Below are positions 1 through 9,268 of a stretch of 64,000 nucleotides of DNA, piece by piece. The notes beneath the pieces are model-generated. The model was not told the DNA's origin, did not search any database, and saw nothing but the letters and a program-made list of their open reading frames with translations. Made by a program: the position numbers and the translations under genes. Source of the stretch: Planctomycetota bacterium (GTDB taxonomy: Bacteria; Planctomycetota; UBA8108; UBA1146); the NCBI GenBank assembly GCA_014240375.1, contig JAAZXB010000004.1, forward strand, positions 1 to 64,000. The letters run 5' to 3'. Numbering within the stretch: position 1 is the first letter of the stretch; each line of letters starts with the position of its first letter.

Positions 1-1
1 G

Positions 2-253
2 CCTTTGACTCCGAAAGAACTGGAGATCGCACTGAAAGGGGAAGTGGCTGCGCATGGGAAATTCGAGGACAACCCGAATAATCCATAAGGCAAAAAACTT
101 TCCACTCTGCATGTGACGATTCGCTGTGATCAGGGAGCAGATGCGGGAAACATACACAGCATCTTTGGCGCTTGTCAGAAGGCAGGAATCTATCAGGTCA
201 GTTGCTCTGCGATCAACGAGAGACTGGAAGATCCTTACTCCGATCAGCCTTGA
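2..253 (+). pseudogene. ExbD/TolR-like C-terminal part, interrupted by an in-frame TAA
   Basis: Only the 3' end of this gene lies in the window. The reading frame beginning at base 2 encodes a plausible periplasmic ExbD C-terminus on both sides of a TAA at 86-88. Upstream reads PLTPKELEIALKGEVAAHG and downstream reads TLHVTIRCDQGADAGN, followed by a helix ending at TGA 251-253. The phrase resembling IRCDQGA..GNIHSIFGACQKAG is typical of the strand-helix end of ExbD. A second exbD follows 51 bases later, and tandem exbD genes next to a secretin are a known arrangement. Either the copy is broken by a nonsense change, or the base is a sequence error. No start codon with a good ribosome site is visible between the stop and the conserved part, so a separate small gene is unlikely. 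Confidence 0.5.
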
Positions 254-304
254 TGGCTGAGATGGAAACACTGATAAAAAAGAAGCGAACGGAAAGGAGA
301 TACG

Positions 305-817
305 ATGGCTCGGCGTAGAAAAGCAAAAGGCGATCCTGGAGAAGTGGAAACCGACATGACATCGATGATCGACGTCGTATTTCTCCTGTTGATTTTCTTC
401 ATGTTGGCGACCAAATTCAAGATGCCAGAGGGCACCCTGAGGTCCTATTTACCGAAAAATCGTGGCGAATCGAATAGCCGCCCGATCCTGTCGGAGACGT
501 GCAGGATCACCCTGATGAATCAGGGGGGGCAGGTGATCGCCTGGGCTGATCAGTCCCAGGTGCCGCTAAATGAGCAGTTGGAATCGGATTACGAGCAATT
601 TACCGGAGTTGCTGGTCCCGATCTCAACTTCATCGAGGATTACATCAGCGGCATGAAATCGAGATACGTTCCACTCGATGGCAACGGCTCCTTGCCAGTG
701 GTCATCGACTTTGCCAAGGAAGTACCGTACAAGTATGTCATCGATGTTTTGAACATCTGTGCCAGACAAGAAATCGTGAACATCGCCTTTGCCCAGCCGG
801 AAGTTCCGCTGGAGTGA
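305..817 (+). CDS. exbD: ExbD/TolR family biopolymer transport protein
   Basis: This is a 170-residue inner-membrane protein of the ExbD/TolR family. It would work with an ExbB/TolQ partner to pass proton-motive force to an envelope machine. A short basic cytoplasmic N-terminus (MARRRKAKGD) precedes the hallmark MTSMIDVVFLLLIFFMLAT at about residues 18-36. The membrane aspartate of that segment is the proton-carrying residue in the family. The rest is a periplasmic domain ending in a strand and helix near residues 140-165. AAGGAG at 294-299 sits five bases before the ATG and fixes the start. The gene follows another exbD-like fragment and precedes a secretin, suggesting an energised outer-membrane assembly or secretion system rather than classical TonB uptake. 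The exact cargo cannot be read from the sequence. Confidence 0.88.
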   Translation: MARRRKAKGDPGEVETDMTSMIDVVFLLLIFFMLATKFKMPEGTLRSYLPKNRGESNSRPILSETCRITLMNQGGQVIAWADQSQVPLNEQLESDYEQFTGVAGPDLNFIEDYISGMKSRYVPLDGNGSLPVVIDFAKEVPYKYVIDVLNICARQEIVNIAFAQPEVPLE

Positions 818-937
818 AGAATTTGAGTCGGTACGAAAACGGTTGTTTTCGTGCCGTACTGTAATTTGATCGCTAAATGTCGAGCTCGTCTGTTTCTTCA
901 CCAAGAAGACGCGGGCGAAAAAAGAAAGGGTGCTCTC

Positions 938-3634
938 GTGAACGAGACCCAAGCCTCATGTCCACGTGTTTCAACTTCACGTGCGTTTACAAATTTCGCA
1001 GTGGTTCTGTGCGGATTCCTGTCCGCTGGAATCCTCGTCACCTCACTATCCGGGTGCATCGGAAACTCGGACGGGGTTCGAGCGGCTGTACCGACTGAGT
1101 TTGCGGCGGAGCCTCCAAGAGCTGTTGCGGACGATTCCCAGCAGGATCTCTTCTCTCGCACACCTTCAGCGAGTCAAGATGCCGATGATTCGGTGAACAA
1201 GATCGCTGACGATATCTCTCTTGAGGTACAGGAGCGGCGCAAAACTGCCCAGTGGTTGGTGAGCCAGGCAGATCGTTTCTTTGCAGAAGCGGACTACTCT
1301 GCTGCGGAGCGAGCGTACCGTAGAGCTCTGAATAGCGATCCGAGCCTGCAGGAAGCCAAGAAGAATCTGGCACGCTGCCTGATGTTCCTTGGCCGTCGTG
1401 ATGGAGAGATCCTCACGGTGCTTCAGCAGTTTGGTGAAGAGGTCAAGGTTCTCGAGCAACAGCGTCTCAGCGAAGCGACACGCTTCCTGGCTGAGGGAAA
1501 GACTGCGCTGGAGGAGAATCGGATTGAAGAGGCCCTCGATCTGCTACAGCGAGCCAGAGAGCGATTGATCTGGTTCGAGTACGGAGTCGATGTCTCGGAG
1601 ATGCAGGAGGAAGCACAATCCCTCTATGACCGGGCCAGAAACCTCAAGATCAGCAGCGAAGAAACCAATCGCCGAGATCGTGAAGAGTTTGCCATTCGCG
1701 AGGCGGAGCGTCTGACCACGGAGGCTGAGAAACGTCGCATCGAGCGAATTTCCACCCTGATGGACAGGATCGAGGATGCGATGGTTCGCGAGGACTTCCG
1801 CGAGGCCTCGCAACTGTGCAAGACGATTCTTCAGATCGACCCTCAGAATGGGGCTGCCAGGCGACTGCAGGAGCGAGCGCAGGAGTACATGGCATCTCAT
1901 CGTTATGTCAATTACCTCTCCCGTAATAAGGAGCAGGAGACTCGCGTTTGGGAAGACCTCGAGCGATCCGCGATCCCTTACGAAGATCCGTTCCGCTTTC
2001 CCGATTCACGTGATTTCTGGCAAGGTGAAGTGCAGCAGCGGCTGAGCGGACTTTCCTCCAATAACCTCGAGGAATCACCGGAGATTCGTAAGATCCGTAG
2101 AACGCTGGCTTCCGGATCGACCTCTTTCGATTTCCCCGATGCCAACCTCGCAGAGGTGGTGGATTTCCTTCGTAGCGTCAGTGATCTCAACATCCAGATC
2201 GATAACGAGATCGAAGGCGCCGATGTGCCGGTGAATCTCTCTCTTGAAGGAGTGAAACTGGGAGAGGCGCTCGACCTCATCATGAAGTCGACCGGAAAGG
2301 CGTACACCTTCCGTGAAAACGTCCTGTTCATCACGGAACCGGAAAACGCTTTCGGAAACCTTCTTTTCGAGATTTACAACGTTACCGATATCCTCAACAA
2401 GATCCGGGATTTCCCTGGGCCTTCGATTCGCGTCACCAGTAACGATGGTGGCGATGAAGGAGGGGGTAGTAACCCCTTCGATTTCGGAGGATTTGACGAG
2501 GAAGAAGATGCTGAACTGACTCCGGATGATCTTGTGGAATTGATCCAGGAATCGACCGGTGGAACAGATATCTGGGATGAGTCTGGATCGACCATCAGTG
2601 GTCATAAGGGACAAATCCTCGTCACCGCCACCCGGGAACTGCATCTGTCGATCATGGATTTTCTTGAAAACCTGCGGGCCAATAGTGACGTCTTTGTCGT
2701 TGTCGAGGCACGTTTTATCGACATGGTGGAGGACTTCCTGGAGGATATCGGGGTTGATTCTCGAAACCTCGGGCAGCCTCCCGGCCAGGGTTTTGGTACT
2801 GCATATGGAAACCTGAATGCTTCTGGAACCGGTGGCTCAGACATCGGATTCAACAATCTTGGGGATCCCACTGATCCTGCGCTGATCATGGGGCAGGACC
2901 GAACTGCTGGGCGAATGCAGCACATCCTCGACGGGTTTGTCGGAGCCGCACGTGGTAATCGACTCAACGCCACCTTGCGTGGATTGTCGATGCAGGTGAC
3001 CTGGCTCGATCCGTTCCAGATCAACGCCATCCTCCGTGCGAGTCAGGAACAGCGTGCGGCACGAATCGTCACCGCACCCCAGGTGACCGCTTCCAACGGT
3101 CAGCGGGTTCACGTTTCGGTGATCACTCAGCGTTCCTATGTTCAGGACTACGAGCTGGTTTCGGGAGGTACTGGACTGGTGGTCTCCGAGGTGGCTGACC
3201 CGGTGATCGATACTTTCCAGGACGGAGTGGTGCTGGATGTGCGACCGGTGATCTCTGCCGATCGCCGTTACATCACCGTCGATGTGCGTCCGACTTTGGC
3301 CAGTCTCATCAATGGTGTGATCTCTACCGTGACCATCAGTCTCGGAACTCTCAACAATGCGGCAAGCCTGGTGGAGATCGATCTGCCCGAGATCTCGCTG
3401 CAGCAAGCGTTCACATCGGTGACTGTCCCCGACGGTGGATCTGTATTGCTGGGTGGATTCCGAAGCCTGAATCAGATGAGCCACAAGTCACAGGTGCCGA
3501 TTCTGGGTAACATTCCGATCCTCAAGAATCTGTTCCGGAGGAAGGCTTACTTGAACGAGAAGAGGAGTCTCTACATCCTCATCACTGCCAAGATTATTGA
3601 CCTGCGCGCTGAAGAGCAGAAGCTCTATAACTGA
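938..3634 (+). CDS. Lipoprotein secretin with TPR-like N-terminal region (GspD/PilQ-like)
   Basis: The product is an outer-membrane channel of the secretin superfamily, about 898 residues from a GTG start preceded by AAAGGG. A hydrophobic signal segment ends in the lipobox LSGC near residue 43, so the protein is probably lipidated. Residues about 100-330 hold TPR-like helices (ERAYRRALNSDPSLQEAKKN) and charged coiled coil. An STN/N0-like module follows (FPDANLAEVVDFLRSVSDLN). The C-terminal secretin core carries VTAPQVTASNGQ, VPDGGSVLLGG and VPILGNIPILKNLFR, which are standard secretin signatures. An earlier in-frame ATG at 851 would bury the signal peptide behind 29 extra residues and is less likely. 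The TPR fusion and the exbD neighbours resemble planctomycete secretins of unknown cargo; no other type II or type IV pilus genes are in view. Confidence 0.87.
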   Translation: MNETQASCPRVSTSRAFTNFAVVLCGFLSAGILVTSLSGCIGNSDGVRAAVPTEFAAEPPRAVADDSQQDLFSRTPSASQDADDSVNKIADDISLEVQERRKTAQWLVSQADRFFAEADYSAAERAYRRALNSDPSLQEAKKNLARCLMFLGRRDGEILTVLQQFGEEVKVLEQQRLSEATRFLAEGKTALEENRIEEALDLLQRARERLIWFEYGVDVSEMQEEAQSLYDRARNLKISSEETNRRDREEFAIREAERLTTEAEKRRIERISTLMDRIEDAMVREDFREASQLCKTILQIDPQNGAARRLQERAQEYMASHRYVNYLSRNKEQETRVWEDLERSAIPYEDPFRFPDSRDFWQGEVQQRLSGLSSNNLEESPEIRKIRRTLASGSTSFDFPDANLAEVVDFLRSVSDLNIQIDNEIEGADVPVNLSLEGVKLGEALDLIMKSTGKAYTFRENVLFITEPENAFGNLLFEIYNVTDILNKIRDFPGPSIRVTSNDGGDEGGGSNPFDFGGFDEEEDAELTPDDLVELIQESTGGTDIWDESGSTISGHKGQILVTATRELHLSIMDFLENLRANSDVFVVVEARFIDMVEDFLEDIGVDSRNLGQPPGQGFGTAYGNLNASGTGGSDIGFNNLGDPTDPALIMGQDRTAGRMQHILDGFVGAARGNRLNATLRGLSMQVTWLDPFQINAILRASQEQRAARIVTAPQVTASNGQRVHVSVITQRSYVQDYELVSGGTGLVVSEVADPVIDTFQDGVVLDVRPVISADRRYITVDVRPTLASLINGVISTVTISLGTLNNAASLVEIDLPEISLQQAFTSVTVPDGGSVLLGGFRSLNQMSHKSQVPILGNIPILKNLFRRKAYLNEKRSLYILITAKIIDLRAEEQKLYN

Positions 3635-3683
3635 TTGATCTAGAATCGTCGGATGAGCAGCCTGGAGTTGCCACTGGAGTCGG

Positions 3684-3727
3684 GGGTCGTATCCCAGGTG
3701 TTCGCCTGGATACGACCCTTGTTTCTT
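3684..3727 (+). terminator. Rho-independent terminator after the secretin gene
   Basis: An inverted repeat pairs GGGTCGTATCCCAGG with CCTGGATACGACCC around a TGTTCG loop. There is one bulged base, and TTGTTTCTT follows. It lies 50 bases after the secretin stop and just before the HAD gene, so it separates the two transcription units. Confidence 0.85.
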
Positions 3728-3744
3728 GTCAGGAAGGACACCCA

Positions 3745-4476
3745 ATGAGTGAAATCAGGGCAGTCTTTTTCGACATCGATGGCACTCTATTTTCCACCTC
3801 TGATTTTGCTTCACGAGCGCGTGAGGCGAGTGTGGATGCGATGGTCGGAGCGGGTCTTCCCGTTTCTCGGGAGGAGTTGCTCGAAGAACTGGCAGAAGTC
3901 GTGCTGGAGTTCTCATCCAACTACGAAAAACACTTCGACAAGTTACTGTTGCGATTACCACGACGAACTCTGAAGGGGCTGAACCCTGCAGTGATCACCG
4001 CAGCGGGTATCGTGGCCTATCACGATACAAAGACCCGGTTACTGGAACCATTCGTCGATGTTGTGGAAGTACTTCGTCGGTTACGGCAGACCGAACTGTT
4101 GCTGGGAATCATCACAGAGGGCCTCGAGATCAAGCAGGCCGAGAAGCTGGTGCGATTACGGTTGCTTGAGTTCTTCCAGCAGAAATCGATCTTCATCTCT
4201 CATCAGGTTGGGATTTCTAAACCCAATCCAAAATTGTATCAACGTGCTTGTATCGATCTCAATTTGCGACCATCGGAGTGTGTCTATGTCGGAGACAACC
4301 CGCTTATGGACATCGATCCCGCCAACGAGATTGGTATGATCACGGTTCTGGTCCTTCGTGAAGACCGATTCAGGAATATCGTCGGGCAATCTCCGCCCGA
4401 TCACATCATTCAAAACTTCTGGGATCTTGCCGAGGTGCTGCGTGAATGCGGTGTCGAGGTTCCGGAGGTGCTCTAG
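3745..4476 (+). CDS. HAD-superfamily hydrolase (phosphatase-like)
   Basis: The 243-residue protein is a haloacid-dehalogenase-type phosphohydrolase. Motif I is FFDIDGTLF at residues 8-16, with the nucleophile Asp and the acid/base Asp. A helical cap follows. Motif II is IITEG, the motif III lysine lies in GISKPNPKLY, and motif IV is VGDNPLMDID. The layout matches the TIGR02253-like or phosphoglycolate-phosphatase-like group. The substrate cannot be told from the motifs. AGGAAGG lies shortly before the ATG. The stop codon abuts the ATG of the next gene, a polyprenyl-phosphate hexose synthase-like GT2. The phosphatase may therefore act on a sugar phosphate or lipid phosphate intermediate of the same pathway; that role is inferred from position only. 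Confidence 0.85.
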   Translation: MSEIRAVFFDIDGTLFSTSDFASRAREASVDAMVGAGLPVSREELLEELAEVVLEFSSNYEKHFDKLLLRLPRRTLKGLNPAVITAAGIVAYHDTKTRLLEPFVDVVEVLRRLRQTELLLGIITEGLEIKQAEKLVRLRLLEFFQQKSIFISHQVGISKPNPKLYQRACIDLNLRPSECVYVGDNPLMDIDPANEIGMITVLVLREDRFRNIVGQSPPDHIIQNFWDLAEVLRECGVEVPEVL

Positions 4477-5439
4477 ATGACTCTCGTCCCAGAGCTTTCG
4501 ATGGTGGTCCCGATTCGTGACGAGAGGGCCGGGGTGGTCGATCTGATCACCCAGTTGGTGCCCGCTCTGGAGGCATCGAGAATCGAATCCTTTGAAGTCA
4601 TCCTGGTCGACGATGGTTCTCGTGATGGCACTCCTGAAATACTGGAGCAACTGTGCGAGGCGGATCATCGCTTGCAGTGTGTGCGCCTTCGCCGCCCCTT
4701 CGGCAAGGGGGATGCTCTGGGCGCCGGATTCGATCAAGCTCGTGGAAGTTTGATCGCCACCATCGATGCCGATCTTCAGGAGTCACCGGAGGAATTGGAT
4801 CGATTTCTCAGTGTTCTGGAACAAGGAGCCGATCTGGTGATTGGCTGGCGTCACCAGCGTAGAGATGGTGTCGGTAAGAGGATCTCCTCTTTCCTTTACA
4901 ACAGAGCGGTCCGTTGGGTGGGAGGACCACCTCTTCATGACGGCAACTGTGGATTCAAACTGATGCGTAAGGAGCTGGCTCGCGAATTGCCACTCTCCGG
5001 AGGGCGATTCCGTTTCATGCAACTGGTGGCCAATCACTGGGGGTATCGGGTTCGGGAAGTTCAGGTGTCGCATCGAAAGCGACAGACCGGGAATTCACAC
5101 TTCGGGCCGTTGAGAGCTTTTACTGCAGCGTTGGATCTGCTTGTGATCTTGGCGCTACTGCAGGGACATTCTCGTCCTGGGATCGTGTTTCTGAAATGGG
5201 GACTGGTTTCGGCCATTCCCGGGAGCGTGATCCTGGCCTTCATCGCCTATCTTAGAATCTTCGAGGGATCGATTCAGCATCGATTTCCGTTGCTGGCGCT
5301 GGGAGTGATGCTCCTTCTGGCGGGTCTCCAACTGTTGCTGGCAGGAGTCATGGCGGAATGGATGGGTGCGAAGGAGCGTAGTCGGCCCGCTTACCGAGTC
5401 GAAAAATCCAGGCATGAGACACGGGAGCATCAGCGGTGA
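4477..5439 (+). CDS. GT2 glycosyltransferase, polyprenyl-phosphate sugar synthase-like
   Basis: This 320-residue enzyme is a family 2 glycosyltransferase of the DPM1/ArnC/GtrB type. It would transfer a sugar from a nucleotide donor to a polyprenyl phosphate on the cytoplasmic face of the membrane. Visible motifs are VVPIRDERAG at the start of the fold, VDDGSRDGTPE for nucleotide binding, and IDADLQ as the DXD metal site near residue 98. A conserved DGNCGFKLM stretch follows. The C-terminal third has two membrane segments (about residues 235-260 and 270-295), as in GtrB-like synthases. It directly follows the HAD stop and overlaps the next gene by four bases (GTGA). Placed two genes before a TMTC-like GT-C enzyme, it could supply lipid-linked mannose or another hexose. 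The sugar identity is not shown by sequence. Confidence 0.87.
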   Translation: MTLVPELSMVVPIRDERAGVVDLITQLVPALEASRIESFEVILVDDGSRDGTPEILEQLCEADHRLQCVRLRRPFGKGDALGAGFDQARGSLIATIDADLQESPEELDRFLSVLEQGADLVIGWRHQRRDGVGKRISSFLYNRAVRWVGGPPLHDGNCGFKLMRKELARELPLSGGRFRFMQLVANHWGYRVREVQVSHRKRQTGNSHFGPLRAFTAALDLLVILALLQGHSRPGIVFLKWGLVSAIPGSVILAFIAYLRIFEGSIQHRFPLLALGVMLLLAGLQLLLAGVMAEWMGAKERSRPAYRVEKSRHETREHQR

Positions 5440-6575
5440 TTCGATTGCCCGCTCTTCGGGTTCTCACGGCTTCCTGGCCAGGGCTTCGCGAGCCCTCGCG
5501 GGCCCGGTTCATCCGTGATTTGCACCTTGAACTGGCGGCCGACTTCGAAACCGAGGTCGTGGCCCCTCGAATCCACGATGAAGATCCTCTGGAACAGATC
5601 GATGGGCCACTGAAGGTGCGTAGATTTGGCTACCGTTCTGAAGGTAAAGCTCCGAGGCAAGTAGAGATGAGCCTGCTGGCGAAGGTCTCCTGGGTGCGAG
5701 GCATGCAGGGTGCCGCGGGTCGCTGGAAACCGTTGGCGCAACCATCCGTGATCCTGACCCACTGGGCGGTCCCCGCCGCGGCTGTGGCCCGCCGTACTGC
5801 ACGACGATTGCGCTGCCCTTACGTCGTCTGGTGTCATGGTTCGGATGTCCATCGATATGGGCGTACCGCACTGGGCAAGATCCTGCTGAGACTGGGTTTG
5901 TCTTCCGCAGATCGGATCCTGGCTGCCAGCGATGAGATGGCGAAGGAACTTCATGATCGCCATCGCCTCACTGGTGTTCAGGTGCTTCCCGTGGGAATCG
6001 ACCCCGAGTTCATCGAAGCACCCCTGTCCGCGGCTCCTGCGTTTCCCATCCGCTTGCTCTGGGTGGGAGAGCGGATCGCATCGAAGGGGTATTTGCGGGT
6101 CCTGGAAGCAGTTCGAGATGCGGTCCAGCGAGGAACTTCACTGTCTCTTGAGGTGATCGGCGAGGGACCTCTCGAGCGTCTGGATGATGCCCAGCGGATC
6201 GATGTGCGCGGCAATCAATCGATTCCCGAGGTGAGGGCGGCAATGGATCGAAGTCATCTCCTGTTACTGCCCAGTGACTCCGAGGGAACACCACTGGTGA
6301 TTCAGGAAGCGATCGCTCGAAACTTGCCGGTGGCCGCGACACCTGTGGGAGGGATCCCTGCGCTGTACTCTGGCAGTGACGGTTGGTTTGCCCTGCAGGG
6401 AGATCGAGATGTGGAAATCCGTGAGTCTCTCGCCAGTTTACTGGTTCAACTCGCCGCTGATCCTCAAGTTCTGGTGAGAGCCAGGCAGCAGCTCGAGATG
6501 CAGGACAAGGATCGGTTCTCCCGGCGCCGCTGTGGAGATTCGATCAGGGCGGTTCTTTCGGAGGTGTTGCGATGA
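5436..6575 (+). CDS. GT4 family (GT-B fold) glycosyltransferase
   Basis: The 379-residue product is a retaining glycosyltransferase of family 4. The N-terminal acceptor half includes TVILTHWAVP-like and VWCHGSDVHRYGR segments, the latter typical of GT4 enzymes. The C-terminal donor half has LLWVGERIASKGY and the E-x7-E element in SEGTPLVIQEAIARNLPVAA, followed by the GGIPAL loop. The start is GTG, overlapping the GT2 stop as GTGA. The end overlaps the next ATG as ATGA. Such tight coupling suggests translation as one operon with the GT2 and the TMTC-like protein. It probably extends a glycan or makes a glycolipid, with donor and acceptor unknown. Confidence 0.86.
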   Translation: MIRLPALRVLTASWPGLREPSRARFIRDLHLELAADFETEVVAPRIHDEDPLEQIDGPLKVRRFGYRSEGKAPRQVEMSLLAKVSWVRGMQGAAGRWKPLAQPSVILTHWAVPAAAVARRTARRLRCPYVVWCHGSDVHRYGRTALGKILLRLGLSSADRILAASDEMAKELHDRHRLTGVQVLPVGIDPEFIEAPLSAAPAFPIRLLWVGERIASKGYLRVLEAVRDAVQRGTSLSLEVIGEGPLERLDDAQRIDVRGNQSIPEVRAAMDRSHLLLLPSDSEGTPLVIQEAIARNLPVAATPVGGIPALYSGSDGWFALQGDRDVEIRESLASLLVQLAADPQVLVRARQQLEMQDKDRFSRRRCGDSIRAVLSEVLR

Positions 6576-9268
6576 GCCAGCGACTTCGAGTTGGGATTGT
6601 CGTTCTCGCATGCATCGCATCGGTACTGGTCTACTTCCCTGTCCTTGACGGCGAGTGGGTCTTCGATGATGTCCGATTGGTCGAGAAGAATGAATGGCTG
6701 TGGAGATCCTTCGATGGAGTTTCAGAAGAGCTGAGTCAGTGGAGGACAGTGGTCTCTGAACCCGATCCCTCGACCGATCAGGTGCGCGTCGGCTTTCGAC
6801 CGTTACGCTTTTTCTCCTATCGTCTGGATGCTTTGGTTTCGATGAAACTGGGTCTCGATCGGGATCAAGCTTCGGTGATTTTCCACCTCCATAATATCCT
6901 CCTGCATGGTTTGTGTGCGGCCTTGCTCTACTTGCTGGCGTTTCGAATCCATCCCCCAGGGGGGCACTTCACAGCCTTTGCGGTGGCGATGGTGTTCCTG
7001 GTGCATCCAGTTCAAACCGAAGCCGTGGCATGGGTCTCCGGTCGAAGAGATGTACTGTTCACAGCGGCCTACCTGGGAGCCTTGCTGCTGGCTCTCGGCG
7101 GGGGAACCAAGCCCGGTTGGGGCCGCGTGCTGTTGGTGGCACTACTGGGGGGGCTTTCGATGGCCGCCAAGGAGATGGCTGCCACTTTGCCACTGGTGCT
7201 CTTGGCGCTGACCTGGATCGATCCTGAGGGACCAGCCGACCGGGGACAGTGGCGCTCCTGGAGCCGTATGTGGATTCCTGTGACGCTGGTCATCCTGGCG
7301 CTGTCGATCCGGATCCTGTCGATTCAGGATCCCGGTGCCGGGGCCGGCTACTGGGGAGGGTCTCCGTTGACGACAGTGATGACCGCCGGGCGGGCTCTGA
7401 TCTGCTATGTCGGCCTGTTTCTCTGGCCGGTCGGATTGTCGGTCGATTATTCACACGCAGCGTTTCCCGCCTCGACTGGATGGCTCCAGCCCTGGACTAC
7501 TCTGGCGAGTGGGTTACTGGTGGTGGGAGGACTGCTGTACTCATGGAGACGCTTTCGCCAGCGAGCCTATCTGGCCGCAATGGTCGTGCCCCTCTTCATC
7601 GTCTTGCTTTCCCCTGTCCTGCAGATTTTTCCTCACCCTGAACGATTTGCGGAGAGGTTTATCTACTTGCCGATAGTGGCATTACTGATCCCGTGGGCTG
7701 CGATGCTCTGCTTCTTCGAAGGACGAAACCCGGGTTCCAGGATCACCATTGTGGTGGTGCTGGGGATCTTGATGACCTTGATGACTCGGGGTCGGCTGGT
7801 CGATTGGGAGGGCCCCTATCCCCTCTGGAGCAGTGCCGTGGCGGAGCAGCCCGACTGTGCCCGTGCCTGGTTTGGACGCGCTGAAGCGGCCAGGAATCTC
7901 GGCTGGAAGTCGATGGCGGTATCCGACCTTGGCCACACCATCGAGATTCTTACCGAGGAATCGCGTGATCGATTGCAGCAGGGGATGTATCTCCAGGCGT
8001 TGCAGATTCGAGCCGGATTACTGGCAGAGATCGGTGGAGATGGGAATTTGACCCTGGCGGATCAGCATCTCAATATCTTGCTTGCTGAAAAGGATACCGA
8101 TGGGACCGCCGTTGCTCTGCAGCAAGCACCGCTGTACGAGTCTCTCAAGGTCAAGGAGCGGTTGGGAGACTACCCCGGGGCCCGAGATGCAGCACTACAA
8201 CTGGTTCTCCTCGACCGGGTGCAGGATCCTGTACGTCTCGACGCCACCCTGTATCTGGCCGCGACCTCGGAGTCGGAAAATCGAACCCGTTACTTCGAAG
8301 AAGCGAGAGCACTGGCCAACCAGATCAGTGAAAGAGCCATCTCCCGTGTCGAGTATCAGGCGGGAATGATGGCGCTGGAGGAGAAGAACTTCGAAGAAGC
8401 ATTGGCACGATTCGATGATGCACTTCTTCATCTCGATGAAGAGGGGCGTCGAAGTAGTGCTCTGTACAGGAAAGCAGAGGCTTGGCTGGGGCTCGGAAAA
8501 TCAACCGAGGCGCGTCGGTTGCTGACTCGAGTACTCGAAAGTGATCCCACACATCTTCCCTCGCATCTGTCACTCGGCGAACTTCTGCTCTCCACCGATC
8601 AGATCGATGCTGCTCTGGAACACTTCCGTATGGTGTTGAAGGTGGTGCCGGATAATCCACAGGCACTTCAGGGCATCCAGCAGGCGGCGATCCGCAAGAA
8701 GTTGAAGGATGGCACGGCACCGGCTCAGGTCGATACGACTCGCATCACCGCGCTCTCGATGCTGGCAGATCGGATGCTCGGGAAGGGACAGCCCGGTAAG
8801 GCTCGCGAAGCGCTGGTGGAGGCGCAGAAACACGCCGAAGGTCCGGCCGAGAAGCAACGCCGCATCGATCTGATCCTGAGAGTGGCTCGGCTGGATGCCG
8901 GACAAAAGGAATGGCCGCTGGCTCTCGTGGGTTACCGTGATCTCCTCGATCGGGTCGAGGTGGTGGGGCGAGGAGCCTTCATCCTGGAAGCGGCAGAGGT
9001 TTTCCGACAGGTGAAGGGCGCGGATGCCGCCCTGAAGATGCTGTTGGATCAGCAACAAGTGGGGGTCCAGGAACCGCGACTCTTTCGCCAGATCGGTGCG
9101 ATGGCTCACCAGGCCGGGAATCTGTCCGAAGCGGCAAGGTGGTACCGAAAGCACTTGCTCGAAAATGAAGATGAGGATCCTCAACTCCGCTCGAGAATCG
9201 AAGATGCGCTGAAAGCGGTGGAGAAGGGCGAACGTCAGGATCAGCAATCCGAGGAGAAATCGCCTTGA
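6572..9268 (+). CDS. TMTC-like membrane glycosyltransferase (GT-C) with C-terminal TPR domain
   Basis: The 898-residue protein has two parts. Residues 1 to about 410 form a polytopic membrane domain with the GT-C signature FDDVRLVEKN after the first helix (residues 31-40). HPVQTEAVAWVSGRRDVL follows at residues 145-162. These are hallmarks of the TMTC/PMT-related family, which in animals transfers mannose from dolichyl-phosphate mannose to proteins. Residues about 420-890 are soluble helical TPR repeats (for example SHLSLGELLLSTDQIDAALEHFRMVL, split here only by description), the usual acceptor-binding arm. It overlaps its neighbours by four bases on both sides and shares an operon with a DPM-synthase-like GT2. 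An O-mannosylation or similar protein glycosylation role is inferred. Bacterial TMTC-like proteins are mostly uncharacterised. Confidence 0.83.
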   Translation: MSQRLRVGIVVLACIASVLVYFPVLDGEWVFDDVRLVEKNEWLWRSFDGVSEELSQWRTVVSEPDPSTDQVRVGFRPLRFFSYRLDALVSMKLGLDRDQASVIFHLHNILLHGLCAALLYLLAFRIHPPGGHFTAFAVAMVFLVHPVQTEAVAWVSGRRDVLFTAAYLGALLLALGGGTKPGWGRVLLVALLGGLSMAAKEMAATLPLVLLALTWIDPEGPADRGQWRSWSRMWIPVTLVILALSIRILSIQDPGAGAGYWGGSPLTTVMTAGRALICYVGLFLWPVGLSVDYSHAAFPASTGWLQPWTTLASGLLVVGGLLYSWRRFRQRAYLAAMVVPLFIVLLSPVLQIFPHPERFAERFIYLPIVALLIPWAAMLCFFEGRNPGSRITIVVVLGILMTLMTRGRLVDWEGPYPLWSSAVAEQPDCARAWFGRAEAARNLGWKSMAVSDLGHTIEILTEESRDRLQQGMYLQALQIRAGLLAEIGGDGNLTLADQHLNILLAEKDTDGTAVALQQAPLYESLKVKERLGDYPGARDAALQLVLLDRVQDPVRLDATLYLAATSESENRTRYFEEARALANQISERAISRVEYQAGMMALEEKNFEEALARFDDALLHLDEEGRRSSALYRKAEAWLGLGKSTEARRLLTRVLESDPTHLPSHLSLGELLLSTDQIDAALEHFRMVLKVVPDNPQALQGIQQAAIRKKLKDGTAPAQVDTTRITALSMLADRMLGKGQPGKAREALVEAQKHAEGPAEKQRRIDLILRVARLDAGQKEWPLALVGYRDLLDRVEVVGRGAFILEAAEVFRQVKGADAALKMLLDQQQVGVQEPRLFRQIGAMAHQAGNLSEAARWYRKHLLENEDEDPQLRSRIEDALKAVEKGERQDQQSEEKSP

